Assembly (NCBI GenBank): GCA_947304075.1
Contig: CAMYZY010000012.1
Location: forward strand, 1-12,802
Direction: 5' to 3'
DNA from: an uncultured Candidatus Saccharibacteria bacterium
GTDB taxonomy: Bacteria > Patescibacteriota > Saccharimonadia > Saccharimonadales > Saccharimonadaceae
Length of the DNA stretch: 12,802 bases
In this document: piece by piece, positions 6,901-12,542 of the stretch
Layout of the letters: every line of letters starts with the position of its first letter
Position numbering within the stretch: position 1 is the stretch's first letter
Program-made: the position numbers and the translations under genes
The notes under the pieces: model-generated
The model's input: the letters and a program-made list of their open reading frames with translations, nothing else
Told to the model about the DNA's origin: nothing
Databases searched by the model: none

Positions 6901-7455
6901 CAGTTTACGAATGGTGATGAGAATACTGTTGGTAGTTATAAGAACTTCTTGAAAGAGAAGCAAGATGCGATAAAGAAGAGATTTAGAGAATCCTTTAAGG
7001 AAGATGCACTTAAGACTTATGTAAAGCAGATGAAAAGAGGCTACCAAGGTGATTCGAAAGAGATGCTTGGCCAAATGCTTGGTTCAGAAGAGCTATATGA
7101 TTATTATTTCCCTAATGGTGAAGGGAATAGACGGACAAGACAACGACGTGAAGAACCTAATGATGAAGAAGATGATGGTGTGTTGGTTGGGGGTGATACG
7201 GATGGTGAGGCATCGGGTGGTGGTATATATAACGATACTAGAGAAAGAATTCGAGAAATTTTTGAAGGCTACAGAGGGGCGGGTAGACTTAATGTGGAAG
7301 ATTTTTGGGATGAGGTAAGTAATACGCTTAGTTCTTCGGCAGAGATGGGGGACTTGAGAGTTAATTTGGAAGAATTTGCGGAAGGCTTATCGCAGTACAC
7401 AGACGTTGCGCAATTATACCGAGACATTATCCGAACGTTCTTTGGCAGTGATTAG
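3964..7455 (+). CDS. virB6: Very large VirB6/TrbL-like T4SS channel protein with long soluble tail
   Basis: A 1163-residue inner-membrane protein. Residues 1-40 look like a signal peptide or first helix. A Gly/Ser/Asn/Thr-rich linker (about 53-80) follows. Hydrophobic segments occur near 148-165, 181-203, 247-268, 270-312 (probably two) and two more near 331-352 and 356-378, the polytopic core expected of VirB6-like channel proteins. ITGYGISNYGLKKALPKLIV (residues 165-184) and ALRQAVVALLIMISPLAIVA (291-310) resemble CPR VirB6-like cores. From about 395 to 1163 the protein is hydrophilic, rich in charged helices, with D-x-D-G turns (464-469, 785-788, 838-841, 961-964) and an acidic, Gly-rich stretch (1063-1087). 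Ordinary VirB6 is about 300 residues, so this tail is exceptional; Rickettsiales also carry extended VirB6 proteins. It is the first gene of the plus-strand operon. The VirB6-like assignment rests on topology and context. Confidence 0.75.
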   Translation: MIAKKKSNIGLRRRVFGWFFAVILSLFGLLSLPLSSVYAVNTDENVQEKIEQAGGSGQSNTETTNNGETSGGTSKSNNGALTLSYTEIENSCQDSLGSIGWWVCPTTGKIAEAVDWLYERIQGILEIDPISTEDGSPIFEIWRYCQRLTNIVFIIFLLVVIYSQITGYGISNYGLKKALPKLIVTAIMVNLSFLICTFAVDLSNIVGNGLRGVFTAVQEHVIATNAVNIEIGDVSDEVAVMNSGMYSSLAGGTALAIGAGAIAFESGAIWMLIPVVLGAFVSVAAGLITIALRQAVVALLIMISPLAIVAYILPNTEGLFKKWKELLKKMLIFYPMFSLLFGASSLAGFAIIASAKDGFGLLLGIAVEIFPLFFSWSLMKMSGTFLANINAKIHSLAAGPLATNRAWADSHRQLTRARWLERNRTPSARLMNFLAYRKTSRDNEIESINQHMKAKYTAKSDALDYDADGRLSKRGQKRYDRQALTTRYSQFSQLHKHNLESGFGDHDATYRRTIAGIRSDLFNSEGVFSSSIKSGATYDERIAALDKANTDAADDLKVELARGAEIEYNNAKGFFERTLNAKNADDDRRALQEGNTRHQMHPGLLENPDNLLRYERWKAIMQGKDNGVQTALADAASTARAQAQIRQNKFQAAADLTPATQNVADHIKDLVNSEDAVKNIDAIIGGLRVLNIRGDTDLVAKELHHDIIGILNRPGNVELGTYASQAIANYLMFDVKDNDPVLRRFGKYINMQTAALYNENDPEKRRKRRDVSWWEYVNSECVEYDDDGNVAHDENGEVITRKTRGMRELLPGTSYARVERTAYKSQREGVRAASYGLDENGNLSQEFSVKRYFDNMDSLYDSTLPNIIGDQFSYLSGSEQITALAKDLTGIGKDGKFDWKYIFGNHNPTGEDKAEAVIRFRNQVKKFLGGHVPNQIARSKTDMLQAIRSQYALLDEVMYINDDGKEVVDLERLEEFDRRQFTNGDENTVGSYKNFLKEKQDAIKKRFRESFKEDALKTYVKQMKRGYQGDSKEMLGQMLGSEELYDYYFPNGEGNRRTRQRREEPNDEEDDGVLVGGDTDGEASGGGIYNDTRERIREIFEGYRGAGRLNVEDFWDEVSNTLSSSAEMGDLRVNLEEFAEGLSQYTDVAQLYRDIIRTFFGSD

Positions 7456-7473
7456 TAATAACGAGTTGCGCTA

Positions 7474-7489
7474 ATGTTTTAAAAAACAT
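7474..7489. repeat. Palindrome upstream of the PrgI-like gene
   Basis: ATGTTTT (7474-7480) and AAAACAT (7483-7489) form a perfect 7-bp inverted repeat with a 2-nt centre. It fills the spacer between the -35 position and the -10 of the next promoter, so it may be an operator or a weak terminator stem following the VirB6-like gene. Confidence 0.4.
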
Positions 7490-7497
7490 GTTATAAT
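7489..7497 (+). promoter_or_regulatory. Extended -10 promoter of the PrgI-like gene
   Basis: TG-T-TATAAT, with TATAAT at 7492-7497, ends 9 nt before the ATG at 7506. The transcript would begin at or within 1-2 nt of the start codon. It gives the PrgI-TraC-VirB4 genes a promoter separate from that of the VirB6-like gene. Confidence 0.65.
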
Positions 7498-7505
7498 AAT
7501 TGCAT

Positions 7506-8435
7506 ATGGCGCAATATAAAGTGCCTCAAGACGTTGAGGCGGATGACAAATTAATCGGGCCGTTTAGTTTTCGACAGTTCGTTTATCTTTTGATTGCGGG
7601 TGGGCTGATTGCTTTAGCGGTGGGATTATTCCAGTTATTTCCTTTACTCGCGATTATCCCATTGATTCCAACGTTACTGTTTTTAGCTTTGGCATTGCCA
7701 TTAAAAAAGGATCAGCCAATGGAAACATATCTTGCGGCAATAGTGTCCTATTATTTGAAACCAAGGACGCGGCTATGGACGCCTGGGCAGAGAGAGTCGA
7801 CAATTTTAATTACGGCGCCGAAAGTAGTGGAAGAAACCAGGATGCGAGATATTTCGGGTGAAGAAGCTACGCACAGGTTGTCATTTTTGGCGGATATTGT
7901 GGACAGCCAAGGCTATGCAATTAGAGGCGCGAGCGAGAATTCGATGCGAGAAGATTTAATCGCTGAAGCAAATGCGACGACCGATATGTTTGAAAATAAT
8001 CATTTTGATAATCTGGAAAATACGATTGTGCGTGATGAAATGGCCCGACATGATGAAGTGATCAAAGAAATGCAACAAGCAATTAAAGAAAACGAAGAAA
8101 TGACTATGGAAAAGAATCGTGTGATTAAGAAGGACGAGAATGAATTTTCGGTGGATGATGATAAAGCAAGCGGAGAGTTTTCGTTTAACGGTGAAAAACC
8201 AGATTTTAGTTCTCAAGCGGTGGTACAGCCGAATTCGCCGATTGAGTCTGGGCCAGTGGAAAAGACAAATGTAGTTCAGCAAAATAAGAATGAGAAAAAT
8301 GTAGAAAAACAACCAAAACCTAGTATAATAGAATTAGCAAACAATACCGATTATTCTGTGGCTACGATAGCGAAAGAAGCTAACCGAATTAATAATAGAA
8401 AGGATGAGGGCGAAATTTTTATATCGCTACACTAA
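7506..8435 (+). CDS. PrgI-family (VirB3-like) T4SS membrane protein
   Basis: A 309-residue protein. The N-terminus MAQYKVPQDVEADDKLIGPF followed by SFRQFVYLL is typical of PrgI proteins, which replace VirB3 in T4SSs of monoderm bacteria and interact with the VirB4 ATPase at the inner membrane. Two adjacent hydrophobic helices (about 24-44 and 45-65) form a hairpin, followed by LKKDQPMETYLAAIVSYYLK. From about 95 on the protein is a charged, low-complexity cytoplasmic tail, ending in a conserved-looking block (YSVATIAKEANRI ... EIFISLH, about 281-309). The ATG at 7506 is preferred over an upstream TTG at 7500 because it sits at the predicted transcription start and matches the family start. 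No ribosome site is seen. The next gene starts 3 nt after its stop. Confidence 0.88.
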   Translation: MAQYKVPQDVEADDKLIGPFSFRQFVYLLIAGGLIALAVGLFQLFPLLAIIPLIPTLLFLALALPLKKDQPMETYLAAIVSYYLKPRTRLWTPGQRESTILITAPKVVEETRMRDISGEEATHRLSFLADIVDSQGYAIRGASENSMREDLIAEANATTDMFENNHFDNLENTIVRDEMARHDEVIKEMQQAIKENEEMTMEKNRVIKKDENEFSVDDDKASGEFSFNGEKPDFSSQAVVQPNSPIESGPVEKTNVVQQNKNEKNVEKQPKPSIIELANNTDYSVATIAKEANRINNRKDEGEIFISLH

Positions 8436-8438
8436 AAC

Positions 8439-9365
8439 ATGGAGCAACAAGAAGTACAAAATATGGGACAGGGAATGCCGGAACCGCAGGTGCAGCAAGG
8501 ACCACAAGGGCCGCAGATGATTTTGCCGGATCAAAATTTGCAACAGCCTGAAATGATGCAGCCCAATATGCAGGCGGTACAAGGAATTGGTGTGCCACAA
8601 AATGCGAATGTTTCAGCATTAGGTTCGGCGGCGATGACAGCTAATCAGATTTCACCAGTTTCGCCAAATAGAGATGTACCGACATCGACACAGTCGACGT
8701 TACTAATTTCGGAGTTGCGTGATAATGTGGTGATAATGAAGGACGGCTCGTTTAGAGCGGTAGTGGCTTGTAAATCAATTAACTTTGACTTGATGTCTGA
8801 TGTGGAACGAGAAGCAGTAGAGTATTCGTATCAAAATTTCTTGAACTCTTTGAAATTTACTATTCAGATTTTAGTGAGGTCGCAAAAAGTTGATATTGGT
8901 CCTTATATTGAGAGATTGTCTGAAATTAGACGTAATAATGACAATATGTTGCTTGGCGTACTGATGGATGATTACATTAACTTTATTGATGTTTTGTCGC
9001 AAGAAGCAAATATTATGGATAAATCGTTCTTTATCGTGATACCATATTATTCTTCGGTGGATGCAGAAAAGGTATTGATGCAAACGAAGAATTTCTTTAA
9101 GTCATTTTCAAAAACTAAAATGCCGGAAGTAACGCGAATTGACCGAGCGACTTATGACAAGGCTTTGACGGAATTGACGAATAGAGTAGATGCTGTGATG
9201 TCGGGTTTGTTCCAAATTGGCATTCATTCGGTGAGATTAAACACTAAGGAACTGGCGGAGCTTTATTATAACTTTAATAATCCTGATACGGCGGTACGAG
9301 AACCTTTGGTGGACTTTTCAAAGATGGCAACACTTTATGTGAAAAAAGGAGAGAACAATGGCTAG
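8439..9365 (+). CDS. TraC-like T4SS protein (VirB4 N-terminal-type domain)
   Basis: A 308-residue protein with no Walker motifs. Residues 1-55 are a Gln/Pro/Met-rich, probably disordered leader. From about residue 86 (STLLISELRDNVVIMKDGSF) it follows the N-terminal domain seen in TraC/VirB4-type proteins, including INFDLMSDVEREAVEYSYQN (113-132) and LNSLKFTIQILVRSQKVDIG (134-153). In CPR genomes such a protein commonly precedes the VirB4 ATPase, so it probably works as a separate partner subunit of the motor. The start follows the previous stop by 3 nt and has no ribosome site, implying termination-reinitiation coupling. Its last 8 bases overlap the VirB4 gene. Whether it is a split-off VirB4 domain or an independent protein is open. 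Confidence 0.8.
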   Translation: MEQQEVQNMGQGMPEPQVQQGPQGPQMILPDQNLQQPEMMQPNMQAVQGIGVPQNANVSALGSAAMTANQISPVSPNRDVPTSTQSTLLISELRDNVVIMKDGSFRAVVACKSINFDLMSDVEREAVEYSYQNFLNSLKFTIQILVRSQKVDIGPYIERLSEIRRNNDNMLLGVLMDDYINFIDVLSQEANIMDKSFFIVIPYYSSVDAEKVLMQTKNFFKSFSKTKMPEVTRIDRATYDKALTELTNRVDAVMSGLFQIGIHSVRLNTKELAELYYNFNNPDTAVREPLVDFSKMATLYVKKGENNG

Positions 9366-11178
9366 AGGAAGGAAATTGACGCCGGCTGAGATGGCTGCAC
9401 AAGCCGAAGCGATGGAAGCGGCGGAGATTCAGCAAGCGTTTGAGCAGGGTACCACGACACTTAGGGATTTGATTTCGCCTGCGGCTATTGAGATTCATTC
9501 GGATTATTTTAGATTAGGGACAAAATACGGGCGTACACTATATATATATGGTTACCCAAGGAGTCTTTATACGGGTTGGATTTCGCCAATTATTAATATG
9601 GACGAAGTGATTGACGTTTCGATGTATGTGTATCCGGTTGAAACGGCAGTGGTGATGAAGAATTTGAAGACTAAGGTGACACAGCTTGAAGCATCGTTGA
9701 ATATTAATGCAGAAAAAGGAAAAGTAAGAGACCCAGAGCTAGAAACGGCGATTAACGATGCAGAAGAGTTGCGTGATCAGTTGCAAGTGGGTGCGGAAAG
9801 ATTTTTCCGATTTGGGCTTTATGTAACACTATGGGCAGATTCGTTAGACGAAATGAAATTTGTGCAACAAAAAATCGAAACGATTTTTGGACAACAAATG
9901 ATTTTCTCAAAGGTGGCTTCTTCGCAACAAGAGCAGGGTATGAATTCGATCATGCCACAATGTATGGATCAATTGCAGATTCGTCGTAATATGAACACTG
10001 GTGCGATATCGACATCATTCCCATTCACTTCGGCAGACTTAACTCAGGATAAGGGTATATTGTATGGTATCAATATGCACAATAATGGCCTAGTGATATT
10101 TGATAGATTTAGCCTTGAAAATGCGAATATGGTGGTATTTGCTAAGTCTGGTGCTGGTAAGTCATTTACGGTGAAGCTCGAGGCGCTACGTTCGATGATG
10201 GTGGGGGCGGAGATTTTGATTATTGATCCAGAAAATGAGTATCAAAAGCTTTGTGATGCTGTGGGTGGCACTTACGTTAGGTTGTCTCTAAATTCGGACG
10301 TAAGAATTAATCCATTTGATTTGCCAAAGGTAGTGGATTCGGAGGATTCAAATGATGCTTTGAGAGCGAATTTAGTGACGTTACATGGTTTGTTTAGGTT
10401 GATGCTGGGCGGAAATCAAATGACGAGTTCAGGTCAAATGGTGCCAGCGTTGTCTGCAAACGAAGAGGCAGATTTGGACCAGGCATTGATTGATACGTAT
10501 GCTAGGGCGGGTATTACTTCAGATCCTTTGACACATCAATCGACTCCACCGACGATTGCGAATTTGTATGATACTTTGTTGCATATGGAAGGTTCGGGGC
10601 CAAATTTGGCGCAGAGACTAAGAAAATACACTACAGGTACTTTTGCAGGTATTTTCTCACAGCAGTCAAATATCAATATTAATAACCAAATGGTAGTGTT
10701 TAATATTCGTGACCTGGAAGACGAACTAAGGCCGGTAGCAATGTATATCGTGTTGTCGCATATTTGGAACATTGTAAGAGCCGAGCAAAAGAAGCGACTA
10801 TTAATTGTGGATGAGGCTTGGCAATTAATGCAATATGAAGATTCGGCGAATTTCTTGTTCTCGCTTGCAAAACGTGCACGTAAATATTATTTAGGGCTTA
10901 CGACAATTACGCAGGACGTGGAAGATTTTATGGGAACGAAAATGGGTCGTGCGATTGTGGCTAACTCGTCAATGCAGCTACTATTAAAGCAATCGGCATC
11001 GGCGGTGGATGTGCTATCGGATGTGTTTAAACTAACTGAAGAAGAAAAAAGAAGATTAGCTAATTTCCCGGTAGGACAAGGATTGTTCTTTGCGGGGCAA
11101 AATCACGTGCATATTCAGATTATAGCGTCTGAGACTGAAGAAGGGTTAATTACTACTAATCCAGCTACAAAGAAATAA
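9358..11178 (+). CDS. virB4: VirB4-family T4SS ATPase
   Basis: A 606-residue ATPase expected to power pilus assembly or substrate transfer from the cytoplasmic face of the membrane. The N-terminal region (about 40-240) has the VirB4/CagE-type segment beginning IHSDYFRLGTKYGRTLYIYG. The P-loop is AKSGAGKS at residues 262-269, followed by ILIIDPENEY (286-295). Walker B is LLIVDEAW (481-488). TTITQDVEDFM (515-525) and the C-terminal GQGLFFAGQNHVHIQIIAS (573-591) match the VirB4/TraC motor domain. AAGGAG (9346-9351) lies 6 nt before the ATG, and the gene overlaps the TraC-like gene by 8 bp, indicating coupled translation. It is the last gene of the T4SS operon here. No VirD4 coupling protein is in the window. 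Confidence 0.95.
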   Translation: MARGRKLTPAEMAAQAEAMEAAEIQQAFEQGTTTLRDLISPAAIEIHSDYFRLGTKYGRTLYIYGYPRSLYTGWISPIINMDEVIDVSMYVYPVETAVVMKNLKTKVTQLEASLNINAEKGKVRDPELETAINDAEELRDQLQVGAERFFRFGLYVTLWADSLDEMKFVQQKIETIFGQQMIFSKVASSQQEQGMNSIMPQCMDQLQIRRNMNTGAISTSFPFTSADLTQDKGILYGINMHNNGLVIFDRFSLENANMVVFAKSGAGKSFTVKLEALRSMMVGAEILIIDPENEYQKLCDAVGGTYVRLSLNSDVRINPFDLPKVVDSEDSNDALRANLVTLHGLFRLMLGGNQMTSSGQMVPALSANEEADLDQALIDTYARAGITSDPLTHQSTPPTIANLYDTLLHMEGSGPNLAQRLRKYTTGTFAGIFSQQSNININNQMVVFNIRDLEDELRPVAMYIVLSHIWNIVRAEQKKRLLIVDEAWQLMQYEDSANFLFSLAKRARKYYLGLTTITQDVEDFMGTKMGRAIVANSSMQLLLKQSASAVDVLSDVFKLTEEEKRRLANFPVGQGLFFAGQNHVHIQIIASETEEGLITTNPATKK

Positions 11179-11186
11179 GCTGACGT

Positions 11187-11213
11187 TTAGCACTCTTGTA
11201 TTTTGAGTGCTAA
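11187..11213 (+). promoter_or_regulatory. CIRCE operator (HrcA binding site)
   Basis: TTAGCACTC (11187-11195), a 9-nt spacer and GAGTGCTAA (11205-11213) match the CIRCE consensus at every position. CIRCE is the operator of the heat-shock repressor HrcA. It overlaps the -35 region of the dnaJ promoter, a placement that would let HrcA block polymerase. Confidence 0.95.
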
Positions 11214-11224
11214 TACTATATAAT
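11196..11224 (+). promoter_or_regulatory. dnaJ promoter
   Basis: TTGTAT (11196-11201, inside the CIRCE spacer) and TATAAT (11219-11224) are 17 bp apart. The -10 ends 7 nt before the ATG at 11231, so the transcript should begin at the start codon. Confidence 0.7.
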
Positions 11225-11230
11225 ATATAT

Positions 11231-12142
11231 ATGGCAAAAAGAGATTATTATGAAATTTTGGGCGTTTCAAAAGACGCTTCTGATGATGAAATAAAAAAGG
11301 CTTACCGTAAATTGGCAGTTAAATATCATCCAGATAAAAATCCAGGTAATAAAGAAGCGGAAGAAAAGTTTAAGGAAATTAATGAAGCACATGATGTGCT
11401 GAGCGATAAACAAAAACGAGCGCGTTATGATCAATTTGGCCATGCGGGCGTTGGTGGTGCGGCGGGAAATCCATTTGCAGGTGGAAATCCTTTTGGCAAT
11501 GGCGGAAATTTCAATTTCAATGGTCAGACCTTTAATTTCGATTTTGGTGGTGGTGGATTTGATGATATTTTAAGTAGCATTTTTGGATTTGGCGGTGGTG
11601 CAAGACGAGCTCGAAGGGGCGCAGATTATCAAACTAGTGTGGTACTAACTTTTGAAGAAGCGGTATTTGGAACGAACAAAAAAGTATCGACAAATAGTGG
11701 TGAACAAATCAAGGTTAAAATTCCGGCGGGAATCGATGATGGAATGTCAATCAGGTTGCGTGGTAAGGGTGGACCAGCGCCAGAGGGTGGTTCTGAACCA
11801 GGGGATTTGTTTGTAAAAATTAGAGTGAAGCCACACAAACATTTGACGAGAGAAGGTGCGATAATTTTGTCGGAAGAGCATATTGATATGGTTGATGCGG
11901 CGCTTGGTTGTGAGATTGATGTGGAAACGGTAGATGGGAAAGTCACGATGAAAGTGCCTGCAGGAACACAATCAGGTACGCCATTTAAACTGTCTGGCCA
12001 TGGTGTGCCATTTAGAGCAGATGGTGATAGAGGGCCACATATTGTGACGATTGTAGTAGATACGCCAAGGAATTTGTCACGAAAGCAAAAAGAGCTGCTA
12101 GAAGAATTCAAGAACAATAAAAAACGTGGATTTTGGGGCTAG
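11231..12142 (+). CDS. dnaJ: DnaJ/Hsp40 co-chaperone, class II (no zinc finger)
   Basis: A 303-residue DnaK co-chaperone. The J-domain spans residues 4-68 with HPD at 33-35. A Gly/Phe-rich region follows (about 77-125, with an extra NFNFNGQTFNFDF run), then the two C-terminal substrate-binding beta domains (about 135-290). The four C-x-x-C-x-G-x-G repeats of class I DnaJ are missing, so this is a class II (CbpA-like) protein. The start at 11231 (MAKRDYYEILG) is preferred over an upstream ATG at 11207, which lies inside CIRCE and would add non-conserved residues. Transcript start and ATG coincide, and no ribosome site is present. It is controlled by CIRCE and is not linked to hrcA, grpE or dnaK in this window. 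Its stop codon shares the palindrome CTAG with the convergent downstream gene. Confidence 0.95.
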   Translation: MAKRDYYEILGVSKDASDDEIKKAYRKLAVKYHPDKNPGNKEAEEKFKEINEAHDVLSDKQKRARYDQFGHAGVGGAAGNPFAGGNPFGNGGNFNFNGQTFNFDFGGGGFDDILSSIFGFGGGARRARRGADYQTSVVLTFEEAVFGTNKKVSTNSGEQIKVKIPAGIDDGMSIRLRGKGGPAPEGGSEPGDLFVKIRVKPHKHLTREGAIILSEEHIDMVDAALGCEIDVETVDGKVTMKVPAGTQSGTPFKLSGHGVPFRADGDRGPHIVTIVVDTPRNLSRKQKELLEEFKNNKKRGFWG

Positions 12143-12357
12143 ATTTTGAGTCTAGTTTCGACTAAGCCGGTGGAGACATTACGAACGACGAGATCGACGC
12201 CGTTTGACGCGCGTTCGATGCGATGGGTAACCCAACCGGATGAATCTCTAACTACGAGAGTGTTTGATACTAAACTTCCTTCAATGTAGGAACAAGTGCC
12301 ATCTGGCGCATGATAGATGACACCGTTTCGGATGAGCATTTCTTCTAAGTAACCCAT
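12139..12357 (-). CDS. Hypothetical 72-residue protein
   Basis: A small soluble protein, MGYLEEMLIRNGVIYHAPDG at its start, then alternating short beta-like stretches (LVVRDSSGWVTHRIE, VDLVVRNVSTGLVETRL) with a D/N-x-S-(T/S)-G-x-V pattern occurring twice. No signal peptide or membrane helix. I do not recognise a family. The ATG at 12357 is chosen over an upstream ATG at 12408 because GGAG lies 6 nt before it. A plausible promoter (TTGATT, 17 bp, TAAACT) lies upstream on the minus strand. Its TAG stop overlaps the dnaJ stop on the other strand by 3 bp through the palindrome CTAG. Coding is supported by the start signals and tight convergence but not by homology. Confidence 0.6.
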   Translation of the reverse strand: MGYLEEMLIRNGVIYHAPDGTCSYIEGSLVSNTLVVRDSSGWVTHRIERASNGVDLVVRNVSTGLVETRLKI

Positions 12358-12382
12358 TTTTTCTCCAATTATTTTTACTAGT

Positions 12383-12411
12383 TTATGACTTGAGTTAAAA
12401 AAAATCAAGCT
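12383..12411 (-). promoter_or_regulatory. Possible promoter of the 72-residue protein gene
   Basis: On the minus strand TTGATT and TAAACT are exactly 17 bp apart, about 26 nt upstream of the ATG at 12357. Both hexamers match consensus at four of six positions, so this is moderate evidence. Confidence 0.4.
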
Positions 12412-12446
12412 TGAGTGTATTGACAGAGTGTGATTTTTTGTGAAAA

Positions 12447-12457
12447 TGTGGTATAAT
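12447..12457 (+). promoter_or_regulatory. Extended -10 promoter of rny
   Basis: TGTG-G-TATAAT, with TATAAT at 12452-12457, fits the extended -10 consensus. A TTGACA at 12420-12425 is 26 bp upstream, too far to be its -35. The predicted start near 12464 gives a leader of about 79 nt, the longest in the window. Confidence 0.65.
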
Positions 12458-12497
12458 AGATAGTGGAAATTTATAATTTGATGTTATTTGTTACCCC

Positions 12498-12521
12498 GTT
12501 GATATAGAGAAAAATATCGAC
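12498..12521 (+). promoter_or_regulatory. Stem-loop in the rny leader
   Basis: GTTGATAT (12498-12505) pairs with ATATCGAC (12514-12521), with one G-U pair and an 8-nt loop. It lies in the predicted 5' leader of rny, before the ribosome site AAAGGG at about 12533. A role in mRNA stability or self-control is possible but not shown. Confidence 0.35.
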
Positions 12522-12542
12522 AAAAACAATTAGAAAGGGAAT

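Noticed and set aside
7500..7505. TTG start two codons before the PrgI-like ATG
   Set aside because: It lies between the -10 and the likely transcription start, and the PrgI family begins at the ATG.
11207..11230. Upstream in-frame ATG adding eight residues to DnaJ
   Set aside because: It lies inside the CIRCE operator and upstream of the predicted transcription start. The conserved J-domain start is at 11231.
11629..12117. 162-residue minus-strand open frame inside dnaJ
   Set aside because: It is antisense to conserved DnaJ C-terminal domains, has no start signals, and has a Pro/Ser-rich shadow composition.
12358..12408. Longer start for the 72-residue protein
   Set aside because: The upstream ATG has no ribosome site, and the extension runs through the likely promoter and leader, while GGAG precedes the inner ATG.
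12420..12457. TTGACA at 12420 as the -35 of the rny promoter
   Set aside because: The 26-bp spacing to TATAAT is far outside the normal 16-18 bp.
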